Shown piece after piece: positions 23,375 to 32,608 of a stretch of 64,000 nt of DNA. Both the position numbers and the translations under genes were made by a program. The DNA is taken from contig OZ037901.1 in NCBI GenBank assembly GCA_964035575.1, positions 186,001 through 250,000 on the forward strand, given 5' to 3'. The notes beneath the pieces are model-generated. The model did not search any database. It was not told where the DNA came from and was given only the letters and a program-made list of their open reading frames with translations. This DNA comes from Rhynchopus sp. YZ270_cl-10. Taxonomy: Eukaryota > Euglenozoa > Diplonemea > Diplonemida > Diplonemidae. Every line of letters starts with the position of its first letter. The first letter of the stretch is position 1.

Positions 23375-26300
23375 TCATCCAAGATTGGTTAGAGGGGCCA
23401 TATTCTGTGCCCAGGCACGGAGACGTTGTTCTCTTTCTTGGAGATTCGCGTTTTCCGCTTGGAGTCTGCAGTTATCTGCGGCAAGCTTTGCGAGCTCGGG
23501 GCGGGTGTCTTGAACGATGCTTTGGAAGCTGGCAACCTCGCGTTGGAGAGCTTCGTTGCGGGTTTGCGCTTCGGTGCTTTGCGATATGCGGACGTCGTTC
23601 TCGTTGCGCACGGCAACAAGCTCTTCCTTCTGCACAGTGATGATCTCTACCTGTCTTGACAACTCCGACTCAAGCGCCACGAGCTGATGTGTCACCTCTT
23701 CCCTCGTTGCCTCTGTCGCCAATAACTGCGCCTTCGCCGACTCCACCTCCCTCCGCAGTCTGACCTGCTCCTTCCTCTGCAAATCACTGTGTTCCTGCAC
23801 CTCGCGGTTGGTCACCTTCAGCTTGCGTACTTCGTCATCATGCTCTCTGGTTGCCTCAAGGCGTTGTTGTTGCGCTTCGTGGCGGATGTTTTCTGCTTCC
23901 CTTTGCGCCCGCTGTGCAGCATCAGACGCCGCCTCAGCTTCCTCTACTGCCTTCCTCTCTCTGACCCGGATGACCTCTAGCTGTGCCTGGTGTGTTCTGG
24001 TCAACTCTACCGTACGACGATGTTCCTCCTGTTCTCTGTACTCAGCGTCGTCCTTTGCGCGTTGCTGTTGGGTTTTCGTGCGTGCCTCGTATTCACGGCG
24101 CACCTCTTCCTCCTTGGCCACAGCGCCACGTAGTGCATTGTTCACAGCGTCCTCCCTCGAAGCAAGCAGGCTGCGTTCGCGTTCTGCAAGACTCCGTTCT
24201 TTGGCCTCAATTGATTCGTCAGCATTGCGGCGGGTCTCCTCCTCACGGCTGCGGGTGTCGAGAGCCTGAGGGGGGGTGGAGTTGAGAAACAAAAACGAAA
24301 AGTTATCGGACACCATCAGACCGTATCTACGTAAAGGAAAGTATAAAAAAGGATGATATGTGTGAACCATAGCCTCGTGTTTAGTCACCTAAAAAATGTG
24401 AATTGGAATGTAAAGAATGGGGCTAATCCGTAATGTTGTTGTTGGGGTTTGATGACCAGAGAGATGAAACGTAGGGTGCTTCGTTGCCATGCGCATGAAG
24501 TGATATAGGGGAGAGAGAGAGGAAGAAGGAGGAAGAAAACAAAGTGAAGTTGATAGTGCAAACGCCTCTGGGACGCAGGCACTGACACTCCGCGGGTTAT
24601 CGAACCCCGGAGTGATGTGCATGGGTGTGGTTTACAGGGAAGCTGTAAGCAGGTATACAGTCATTACCCCACCCTGATCGGGAAGGGGGGACAGCATGAT
24701 TTAAAGATTCAAGAAAAGCACGTGTTTTGGCACACAACACTGGGCGTCTGCTGAATCCGATGAGCGCCGGGGCGCCGACGGAACGGAGGGAGTGCACACG
24801 ATCCCTCTTCACACCAGGGAATGGGGCGCGGCGGAGATTCGCTGTTAAAGCTCGCATGTTAGCCTTGACGATGAGCCTTTGCATGACCCGCCCACGTTCA
24901 CGGATATTAGAGGTCTGTTTGGCGAGGAAGACCCTTGTGCGCAATTCGAAGTCGACCGCGAGCTCGACACACGACACGTCGCGGGGTTCTTTGCTCCACT
25001 CGAGCGTAATCACCCACCACAGGAAAGCTTTCAAAGTGAACGCCTCCCTATAGCTGGAGGAAAAACTAGGCCGTAGCTTGGTCAGGTAAGTGCGGAAGGG
25101 GGTATCGCGTTTAGAGGCAGCAAATGTGAGATTCCAAGGATGTACAGCCGGGGCCACATCCGTTGGATTTGAGAGGGTCGTGTCGATCGTGGTGACGGCA
25201 TCGAGGAGAAGAGACTGTACCGCCTTCACCGCCACCTTGTTCACATTGGAGGGCACAATGCCGTGCAGCACAAAGCAGGTGGGCAGCCCCTTGCCATAGA
25301 GGCTGATGGCCGACGCATGTAAGGCAGTGAACGCCGCTGTGTGGACAATGCTGCAGTGCCACAGTAGGTGGCGTGTGTGGCATGTAACCTGGATGAGGCA
25401 CAAGGGGCATTTATCGCTGAAGTCTGCCTCGGGTAAGCCACTGCGCTTGAGCCCTGCTGGATGGCAGAAGAGGACTCCGCCACACAGAACACGTCGCATC
25501 CGGAAAGCCTTGAGGGGGTCGTGGTACTGTAGGGTGTGCCACAGGGCATTGGTGGCGCGGGTGTCAATGCCGTCGCTTATGCCGTCGTACGTAGGGCGTT
25601 TACTCTGCAGATCATCCCAGACCGCCGTACGCGCCAGAGCTCGCACTTCATGGGCCCTCTTGGCTTTGTCTGTCCCGATGATGGGGATAGTCTTCGCGGT
25701 TGCAGACGTAGACGTCACTGCCCTCATCTCAGGGTCCCAACTCACGTCACATCTGCGGGAGGCGGCGAGGACAGACCCCACTGGACCAACTGCATGCATA
25801 GGTGTACCCCGGGTTGCCAGGGTCTCGTACCTCTCTCTGATGCTCATGCACCTCTGGCGTATGGCGTCATTGCGTTCCACACTGGCGGCGTAAGCTCTGA
25901 ACGTCCTGCATATTGCACTCGAGAGGGGGTGTGCCACGTGCGCCTTCAGGCAGAGTGTGAGCAGTGCATCCACTGAACGAGTAAGGTAGGTGGGGCCCCA
26001 GCAGCACATCGCCACCGCCGTCGATAATTCATTCATCACTGACTGAGGGGGCATGTTGAAGGCGGACTCATATAACACTGAAGGGAGGATGGCAGAAGTG
26101 GCGATAGACACCTTCTGGGAGAAGGAGAGCTGTGTCGCACCCAAACATGAGAGCGCCCTAATGGCTGACTGGTATACCGTAGCGTTGTAGCGCCCCCTGC
26201 TCCGTAGGGAGCTGTACATCATCACGCCAAGTGAGCGAAGCGACTTAGTTGTCTGGAACACATGATTGTCCTCAGACTTCAGCGTGCATTTGTGGTTCTT

Positions 26301-29300
26301 CAGCGATGAGAAGGCAAAGGTCTTCGCCATGTTGAGGCGCATGCCTGTGAGGCGGCAGAAGTCCTCCACTCGCAACAGACACGCCCCCACCGAAGCTTCG
26401 CTATGGCGAGACAGAAGGTATGCGTCGTCAGCAAACGACCGTACAAACGCCTCAGGTACCTCCGCCGTGATGCAGTGCGTCAGGACCGACATCAAGGCGT
26501 TGATGAGCACCACAGAGAGTGGGCACCCCTGCAGGATCCCATTCGTCACGGAGTACGCCTCTCCTACGCCGGAGGGCAGCTTGAACCGCCGTCTCAACGT
26601 GGCGTACATCGCTCGTATAGGTGTCATGATCCTGGGGTGAAGCCCCATCTTTTCAACAAGATCTAAGGTGAGGCCTTGCGGTACGCGATCGAAGCATTTC
26701 GCAAAGTCTAGTGCCAGTCCGTGTAGCGGTTCGCCACCGAGCAGAGCGTCCTCCATCTGTGTGAAGACGTCATACAGGACATCGTTCGTGCTGTGCTTTG
26801 GGCGGAAGCCATGTTGCGACGGGTGTGCCCATTGTTCCTGCCATTGTTGAACTGCCTGCAGGCGTGCGCAGGCCCATAACCGGTATACCGCACTGGTCAC
26901 AGTCACAGGACGTAGCTTCAAGGGGGACTGGTCTTCGCCTTTGGGAAGGAGCGTCACCAGGGCGGTCAACAAGGCTTGTGGCCACACACCGTTCGTTTCT
27001 ATCGTGTTGAACACTCGAGCAAAACCTTCCAGTATGCATAGGGGCATCGCATGAAGTTCCAATGAGCGCCAGCCATCAGTTCCGCAGGCGTCCGTGCGCT
27101 TACCTTTCCTGTCGAGCGTTCTACGCAAGTCAGCACCACTTAGTGGGTCTAGGGACATCGGGGAATTTGCGACGAAGCTGCCGAAACGTTGCTCGAAAGA
27201 GGCGAGAGTTGGCTCGGGATGGTCGTGGTCGTATAGGTTGAACACTGACTTCCACTCATCACGCAGTAGTTTGTCCATCTCCCTGTGATTGGCCGTAAGC
27301 ACACCGTCCTCTCCCCGAAGGGCGGAAATAGGAACACCCTGTTTCCCCATGCACCACGTTGTGAGTTTCCGTCGCTCGCTGCTAAAATCCACCTTCAGCT
27401 TGGTGGTGTACTGCTTCTCGCGTTGTAGCCGGGTATTGCGTATCTCGAGGTTCATAAGCGCCTTGGACTTGTTCAACAGAGAGTTAAGGATCTGTAGCTG
27501 CTTTTCGAGCGCGGGTGGGACTGTCGTCTCCTCGGACCTCAGCAACTTGAGCGTGACTGCGGTGCGGAACACTTTACCCCAGGCGTTACGCACAGGATTC
27601 TCCATCACCCCACCAGGACAAGATTCTGTCTTCGCAATGAGGTCCGTGAGCTTATACTCAAATTTGGCAAGTTGGTCCTGTCGGGGGGAAGACCCACCAA
27701 CAGACGCCGGTCGCGTAGGTGCACACACCGGTTTCAGCACAGGATGGGGGATCTTGGAGCGGCCGCAGAACCCTTTGGAGAGCGTGTCACCAGCTGCCTT
27801 TGCCGCGAGCAGGAGAAACTCTTCCCCAGCCAGCGCGATCGCTTCCCACGCATCGTCAATGTCACCGGACGCAAGTGTAGCGGCACAGTTGTGTTGTTGT
27901 AGAAGGTTCTTGCCGACTGTCTCAGCATTCGCCACCGTCCCAAGTTCCGGCATCTGTTTGGGGATGGTATACCGAAGTGTCGACTCTGTAAACACAGAGA
28001 GGCAGAGTCGCACGTTGACGGACTTGTGGCTGGGGATGCAGTTGATACGATGTGTCCAACAGCTATGGACGGCATGTGCAGCGACGCTGTTCAGCAAGAT
28101 GTAATCGATACGGGTCCCTGCTGAGTCTTTGCGGGTGAACGTGGCAGGGGGCTTGCCGTCATCCCCAGTGCTGCCCAGGAGCGCGACGTCGCACCAGTCC
28201 TTGGCGAGTGCTTTCCGCAATGTTGGTGATCTTTCCACATCAGTGTTGAGGTCGCCGCACACAATCAACGGAACGTTACCCAGGGTTTCTCGAAACTTCA
28301 CAAGCACTGTGTGGAGGAGTTCTTCGCGTGCAGCAACTGTAGCTCTTGGCGTGTCACCTGACGGGGCGTACACATTCACCACATGCAGGAACAGACGGCC
28401 GGAACCAAGCGCTACGCGCGTGTGCACCACACGTTTCCTCAGCTCGGGCTTCAGAGAAGACGTCAGTTCGGTGTCCAGGAACATGATGCCCGGTCTCTTC
28501 AGCATGGTGGCCACTCCCCCACGTTCCCCAATGTGTGGACTGCGGAGGCCATGGACGAGTGTGCCATCCATGGGGGGGCCCCATTCTGGAGACCAGACTG
28601 TGGTGAAGAAGTCGTTCATCTCCAAGATCTTGGACTCGGTCAACTTTGTCTCTTGTAGACACACTATATCGCACTTCAGGTCGCGTATGATATGTGCGTA
28701 GTTCTGTAGGGATGTGCAGTTGATGGTGGTTAGCGTGAGGGTGTTCTCAGCAGCGGAGCAGCACGTACGCGAGGAGGAGGATCTATCCGTTGAAGAGGAA
28801 GAAGAAGAAGCAGAGGTAGAAGAAGATGTGTCTGAGAGTGACGGGGGGAAAACGGGGCGAGGAGAAAACGATGCCAAGGATGATGATGATGATGATGATG
28901 ATGAGGAGGAGGAGGAGGAGGTACGGTTTGGGAAGTGGCGGGGACCAGGGCGCGTTTCGATGCACTCGCGAGGAAGCTGCTCGTAGTTGTAGGCGGCGAG
29001 TGATTCCGGAAAACGCTTCGTGCTGTTGGTGTGGGGGAGTCAGTCGCGCTTAGGTGACGAGGCCGCCCCGGTGAATTGGGGGCGGGAGTAGTCGTGGGAT
29101 TTACCGTCCTGCGCATTCGGGATGTGGATGGCTCCCTTGAACTGCCTCATCTTGCGTGTGGGCCGGTCCTCCGGGACCGTCTCGCGAATGAGCAGGGGTT
29201 CGTGATAGTCCCCTCGCGCTATCTTCGTGAACTGGGGTCGTTCCTGTGCGCACACGATGATCACATGCTGGCGTTTCTTTTTGTATGAGGAGACACACTT

Positions 29301-32300
29301 GCAGTCGAATCCCGAAGCCTGGAGGGTTTTGACGATGTCCTCCCTCAGCTCGTACTGGCGCGCTCCGAGGACGGTGTACTTCATCGCCCGAGGGTCCATC
29401 AACGGCGTCACATTGTTCACCCCAATGTCGTTGACCGCCTCCGCTGTCGCGTAGTTGTTGGTGAGGCGGATGCCGAGGCCCCCCCCGCTGCCGATCACCA
29501 GTCCCAAGGTGGTTTCCTCATGGGAGTTGCAGAACTCCCACGCGTGGTCCATTGTGAGGGCCCGGTCAAGCCACACCACTGCGTAGAGGTCCGGCTGATA
29601 CGGTACGTGGGACACGGCTGTCATGAACAGCCCCTCATGGCCGGAGAGACGTAACAGTGGTGCCAGGCGTTCGTTCTTAACCCTCAGCTGGATCGACAGC
29701 TGGTAGTCGTTGGTCCTCACCTTCCAGACGTCCCTAGGCCCCGGGGAGAAGCCCGCTTGTTTGCAGCGGGTGGTGACGAGTGAGCCGAGCTCAGCAGTCG
29801 GATTCGCCACTGCTCGCGTCCACACATCCGCGTGCACTACGTGGGCCTTCGACAGGATGAGTGCTACGATCGTTGTAGACGTCTGGTTGTTCACACTGGT
29901 CTCGCGGCATACCTCTGGGGCCCATGTCCAGGTGGGGGTGCGGCACACGAAGAACTGCCTGCGGGTGTAGCCGGTTTCGGCGTCGGCTTTTCCCTGTACA
30001 AGGGTCGTCACAGCGTCGGCGCAGAACTTCGTCTCGCAGAGGACGGCGCACGCAATGCTCTCCTTGCGGTCGCAGCGCCTCTTCACGCGTTCCCACGCCT
30101 CTTGCGCGCTCTTCTTGTTGGTGGCGAGGAAGGTCCCCGCTGGCTGCACGTCCAGCTCTGCCGCGTCAGACACGATGGCGGCGCCGAACTGTTTCGGCTG
30201 GACCATCCACAGAGGGGCGGGGGTGGCGAACGGCCCCTTGCGGCGTCTGACCACGTCGGTCCACGTCCCGTTCTGCAAGTGCACGGTGCCTTTGTGCTGC
30301 TTGCTGGTGTCGCTGTTGTTGCGGTAGTTGTTGTTGTTGTTGTTACTGTTGTTGTTGTTGTTGTTGCGGTGGTTATTGTTGTCGTTGTTGTTACTGCCGT
30401 TGTTGTGTTTGGCACTGTTGTTGCTGTTGTTGTTGCTGTTGGTGTTGCGGTTGATGTTGTTCGCGCTGTGTTTCATTGCATTGGTGGTGGTGGTGGTGGT
30501 AGCGGCGGCGCCCTCCCTCGTCACAGGCACCTCCGTCTTCGTCGTCGTACCCCGGGCCCCAATCATGTCCAACATGATATCTAGGATTTGCAGAATCCTG
30601 TCCCGGTCTTCGTCCGTCCTTGCGCTCTTACTGAAGCGCCTCGCCTTCTCGAGCATAGCTTCATAAGACATATGATGATTGATTTTTTTTTTTGTTTTGA
30701 TTGATCTGTGAGGGGGGGGGAGGGGGGGGGAGACCCCACGGCCGACACGCCCGAGCGGAACAGCAAGCGTATTTGACGACCAATGAAGTACAGAAACTGT
30801 AGCTTTAGAAATCGTTGGGGAAACAAAAAAAAGCATTTGTACCATTTTTTCACGCAGTTTGTGCTGTTCGGCGAGCTCCTCCATGTGGGTGGAGTGCATG
30901 TCCTTCATTCTGTGTGGTGAGGCAGGGTTGAGCGGGTGACCATGCATACACAAAGTCAACTACAGTAGTCCAAATAACTTCTGTGGCCTAATAAGGCGGA
31001 TTTGGGGTATTTTTTTTTTGGTTAATTTGGCGCCTTTTTCTGGACTCCAAACATATTCGAACTACTATTTTAACGAGTCGGTCCCGACTCAGTCAGCTAG
31101 CTATCACGACGGCCGCCTTTAATAGCAACTCATTTTTTTTTTTTTTTGAGAAACTGACAACACCTTCACTTCATTGTGTTGTGAACCCCCTTGGGGATGG
31201 GGCATTTTTTTCCCCTTTTCCCTTTCACATACTGATTCTGAAGCGACCTGAGTTCCTTCAGTCTGTCTATCGCTGTCTGCTTTTCGACACTGACCTGCGT
31301 TCTGAGGGCCTCTTCCTTTTGCGCTTGCAGTTCCCTTTGCTTTTCTTGCTGCACTTGCAACTTCTCCAACACCGCTGCATGCGTATCTTGGAGTGCTGCT
31401 AGCTCCTGTTTGTGACGGACACGATCCTCTGCAGCAACGTGCTGTGCCCTTTGCACGAGCTCTTCTTTGTCCTCTGCGTTGGATCGTTCTACGGCAATCT
31501 TCTTCTCCAACTCCCTTACCTCCACTTTGTGCCGCCTTGACGCCTCATCCGCATCGGTTCTATACGCCGCCAACGTCGCATCCAACTGCCTCTGGATCTC
31601 TCTTATCCTCTGATCCTCCCCCTCAGGCGCCTGCGCCATGCGTTCATTCAACTCTTGGATGTGTCTCTCATAGGTCTGGACCTGTTGCAACCGATCTCTG
31701 GACTCCTTTCTGTCGTCCTCGAGACGTTCCTTGAGGAGGGTGATCTGTTGGCCAAGCTCCTGTTTGACAGAGGCTACTTCAGAGGTGCGTTGATTTAAGA
31801 GTTGTGCTTTTTCCTCGGCAGCTTGGTTGTGTTGTGCAGTCAGTTTTGCGTGCATGGTGGTGACCTGGCGTTGCAAGTCGCGGATCTCCCCGAGACGGTC
31901 TTCTGCGACGGTCCATTCTTTGTCTGCTTGGTGGCGGAGGCGGGCCTCCCGGTCGCGTCCTTGGTTTGCTTGCTCGGTGATGTCCTGCTGTGCGTCTTCC
32001 TGGCGTGATCTCATTTGCATGGCGAAGGCCTCCTCCTGACTGCGGTAGTCCTCGCGTTCGCGTTGCCACGACTCCAGCTCCTGTTGATGGCGGCTTAACT
32101 CCGCAACGTATTGCTGCTTCATATCACGCAACTCCCCTTGCGCAGCACGGAGCTGCTCATCATAGTTCCTTTGAGTGCTATCATGTGTCCCAGCCTTGTT
32201 CTGTTCACGTTGCAGCTCTGCGGTTAACGCAGCTTCGCGTTGTTGAAGGGAGGCAATCTTTGCTTCAGCCTGGGAAAGCTGGAGGGTCACCGTTTGGGAC

Positions 32301-32608
32301 TGAGGGGCACGGACACGAAGTTCGTTGAGCTGCGTTTGGAGGCGGCGGATGTCACAGAGGCGTTCTTCTGCGACGCTGTGTTCGTTGTCTGCACGGCGTC
32401 TTTCGTCAAGAATGGCTCTGCGCAGCTCCTCCTCCTGGCCTGCGGTGTGTCCCATATGGTGTGGCGCATGCTGCCGCATCTTCATCTCATTGAGCTGCGC
32501 CTGCAGGCCTCGGATGTCCTGCAGACGAGAGTCGGATAGCTGCCTCTCTGCAACCAGGTCTTGGTGCAGACGCATGCTTGCATCAGGGTCGTGCGCGCCG
32601 TATCCCAT
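23375..32608 (-). CDS. Coiled-coil protein; LINE lies in its second intron
   Basis: Three exons are proposed: 32608-31233, 30909-30843 and 24265-23375. Donors are GTATGT and GTACAA, acceptors CACACAG and CCCTCAG. Phases match (2, then 0), giving about 777 residues. All three parts are Glu/Arg/Gln-rich coiled coil. Exon 1 has repeated DIR(G/R/D)LQ(A/T/R)Q blocks, about 60-130 residues apart, each near AE(E/D)RL. The short middle exon reads MKDMHSTHMEELAEQHKLRE. The last ends ERLRAWAQNMAPLTNLG. A structural role, for example flagellar or cytoskeletal, is likely but not shown. Joining exon 2 to exon 3 across the LINE is inference; without the LINE that intron would be about 300 nt. Two separate coiled-coil genes are the alternative. 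Confidence 0.55.
24362..24400 (-). repeat. Dispersed repeat, family A
   Basis: Plus-strand GTGAACCATAGCCTCGTG then TTTAGTCACCTAAAA. It lies about 140 nt beyond the LINE 3' end, inside the host intron. Confidence 0.55.
24597..29039 (-). CDS. LINE ORF2: apurinic endonuclease, reverse transcriptase, CCHC knuckle
   Basis: The frame is open for 1,480 residues directly after the TGA of ORF1, in the same frame. There is no ATG before the endonuclease: the first is about 85 residues into the domain-bearing part (LEMNDFF). After a Ser-rich lead (28780-28915, TCA/TCC repeats) come the endonuclease motifs LTTINCTSL, DIVCLQETKL, NVYAPSGD, CGDLNTD, RIDYILLNS and SHKSVNV. The reverse transcriptase motifs are LRPVTVTS, HGFRPKHST, LALDFAKCFDRV, GILQGCPLS and SFADDAYLL. 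A C-terminal CPLCLIQVTCHTRHLLWHC knuckle follows. No RNase H is evident. It nicks target DNA and copies the element RNA by target-primed reverse transcription. Clade is not resolvable by eye. Confidence 0.92.
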   Translation of the reverse strand, partial: LPHTNSTKRFPESLAAYNYEQLPRECIETRPGPRHFPNRTSSSSSSSSSSSSSSLASFSPRPVFPPSLSDTSSSTSASSSSSSTDRSSSSRTCCSAAENTLTLTTINCTSLQNYAHIIRDLKCDIVCLQETKLTESKILEMNDFFTTVWSPEWGPPMDGTLVHGLRSPHIGERGGVATMLKRPGIMFLDTELTSSLKPELRKRVVHTRVALGSGRLFLHVVNVYAPSGDTPRATVAAREELLHTVLVKFRETLGNVPLIVCGDLNTDVERSPTLRKALAKDWCDVALLGSTGDDGKPPATFTRKDSAGTRIDYILLNSVAAHAVHSCWTHRINCIPSHKSVNVRLCLSVFTESTLRYTIPKQMPELGTVANAETVGKNLLQQHNCAATLASGDIDDAWEAIALAGEEFLLLAAKAAGDTLSKGFCGRSKIPHPVLKPVCAPTRPASVGGSSPRQDQLAKFEYKLTDLIAKTESCPGGVMENPVRNAWGKVFRTAVTLKLLRSEETTVPPALEKQLQILNSLLNKSKALMNLEIRNTRLQREKQYTTKLKVDFSSERRKLTTWCMGKQGVPISALRGEDGVLTANHREMDKLLRDEWKSVFNLYDHDHPEPTLASFEQRFGSFVANSPMSLDPLSGADLRRTLDRKGKRTDACGTDGWRSLELHAMPLCILEGFARVFNTIETNGVWPQALLTALVTLLPKGEDQSPLKLRPVTVTSAVYRLWACARLQAVQQWQEQWAHPSQHGFRPKHSTNDVLYDVFTQMEDALLGGEPLHGLALDFAKCFDRVPQGLTLDLVEKMGLHPRIMTPIRAMYATLRRRFKLPSGVGEAYSVTNGILQGCPLSVVLINALMSVLTHCITAEVPEAFVRSFADDAYLLSRHSEASVGACLLRVEDFCRLTGMRLNMAKTFAFSSLKNHKCTLKSEDNHVFQTTKSLRSLGVMMYSSLRSRGRYNATVYQSAIRALSCLGATQLSFSQKVSIATSAILPSVLYESAFNMPPQSVMNELSTAVAMCCWGPTYLTRSVDALLTLCLKAHVAHPLSSAICRTFRAYAASVERNDAIRQRCMSIRERYETLATRGTPMHAVGPVGSVLAASRRCDVSWDPEMRAVTSTSATAKTIPIIGTDKAKRAHEVRALARTAVWDDLQSKRPTYDGISDGIDTRATNALWHTLQYHDPLKAFRMRRVLCGGVLFCHPAGLKRSGLPEADFSDKCPLCLIQVTCHTRHLLWHCSIVHTAAFTALHASAISLYGKGLPTCFVLHGIVPSNVNKVAVKAVQSLLLDAVTTIDTTLSNPTDVAPAVHPWNLTFAASKRDTPFRTYLTKLRPSFSSSYREAFTLKAFLWWVITLEWSKEPRDVSCVELAVDFELRTRVFLAKQTSNIRERGRVMQRLIVKANMRALTANLRRAPFPGVKRDRVHSLRSVGAPALIGFSRRPVLCAKTRAFLESLNHAVPPSRSGWGNDCIPAYSFPVNHTHAHHSGVR
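29040..30671 (-). CDS. LINE ORF1: Asn-rich RNA-binding-type protein
   Basis: From ATG 30671 to TGA 29042-29040 there are 543 residues. The start is MSYEAMLEKARRFSKSARTD. An Asn/Ser tract encoded by GTT-type repeats (about 30300-30470 on plus) follows, then a folded half with many basic residues. The position before an endonuclease/RT frame identifies it as the LINE ORF1 protein, which usually coats the element RNA. I do not recognise the L1 trimer or an RRM with certainty. The frame is also open upstream, through the SL and into the host exon at 30843-30909. Confidence 0.82.
   Translation of the reverse strand: MSYEAMLEKARRFSKSARTDEDRDRILQILDIMLDMIGARGTTTKTEVPVTREGAAATTTTTTNAMKHSANNINRNTNSNNNSNNSAKHNNGSNNNDNNNHRNNNNNNSNNNNNNYRNNSDTSKQHKGTVHLQNGTWTDVVRRRKGPFATPAPLWMVQPKQFGAAIVSDAAELDVQPAGTFLATNKKSAQEAWERVKRRCDRKESIACAVLCETKFCADAVTTLVQGKADAETGYTRRQFFVCRTPTWTWAPEVCRETSVNNQTSTTIVALILSKAHVVHADVWTRAVANPTAELGSLVTTRCKQAGFSPGPRDVWKVRTNDYQLSIQLRVKNERLAPLLRLSGHEGLFMTAVSHVPYQPDLYAVVWLDRALTMDHAWEFCNSHEETTLGLVIGSGGGLGIRLTNNYATAEAVNDIGVNNVTPLMDPRAMKYTVLGARQYELREDIVKTLQASGFDCKCVSSYKKKRQHVIIVCAQERPQFTKIARGDYHEPLLIRETVPEDRPTRKMRQFKGAIHIPNAQDGKSHDYSRPQFTGAASSPKRD
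30781..30818 (-). other. Spliced-leader exon copy at the LINE 5' end
   Basis: On minus the 38 bases begin CCAACGATTTCTAAAGC and end TACAGTTTCTGTACTTCATTG (overlapping by two bases only where they meet). From memory this is the diplonemid SL (CCAACGATTTAAAAGCTAC… ending TTTCTGTACTTTATTG) with two small differences. It is followed by GTCGTCAAATACG and the ORF1 leader. It is better read as the 5' end of a reverse-transcribed, trans-spliced LINE mRNA than as an SL RNA gene. Confidence 0.75.
30964..31068. repeat. Weak inverted repeat in first intron of the coiled-coil gene
   Basis: CAGTAGTCCAAATAACTT and, inverted, TAGTAGTTCGAATATGTTT are about 75% alike. No clear duplication. Possibly a decayed MITE. 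Confidence 0.3.

Larger units (their letters stand above)
24543..30818 (-). mobile_element. Full-length APE-type LINE with spliced leader at its 5' end
   Basis: The element is about 6.28 kb. From its 5' end it holds an SL copy (30818-30781), a short leader, ORF1, a single in-frame TGA, ORF2 and a short 3' tail with hairpin CACTCCGGGGTTCGATAACC / CGCGGAGTG. On minus, the bases before the SL end TTTTGTTTC and the bases after the last element base begin TTTGTTTTC, a likely worn target-site duplication. The tail is not poly(A). Both protein frames are open throughout, so the copy looks young. It sits in sense orientation in a host intron. Fragments of the same 3' end occur at 18966, 23085, 33319, 37267 and 60913. 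Confidence 0.85.

Noticed and set aside
24585-24615. tRNA-like B-box (GGGGTTCGATAACCC on minus) near the LINE end and its copies
   Set aside because: No matching A-box, acceptor stem or anticodon arm can be built around it. The sequence is explained as the hairpin of the LINE tail overlapping the ORF2 stop.
29040-29042. UGA as a sense codon in this genome
   Set aside because: Beta-tubulin and several other genes here end in TGA at the expected length.
29832-30584. Plus-strand open frame rich in Val within the LINE ORF1 region
   Set aside because: It is the reverse of the Asn repeat tract of ORF1 (GTT/AAC repeats).
24543-30818. Site-specific SLACS/CRE-type insertion
   Set aside because: Those elements split the SL exon and use a restriction-type endonuclease. 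Here the SL is whole and ORF2 has an apurinic-type endonuclease.
30671-30820. SL RNA gene at the LINE 5' end
   Set aside because: After the 38-base SL the sequence runs straight into the ORF1 leader, and I see no Sm-type site or T-run termination. The flanking near-duplication includes the SL in the inserted unit.
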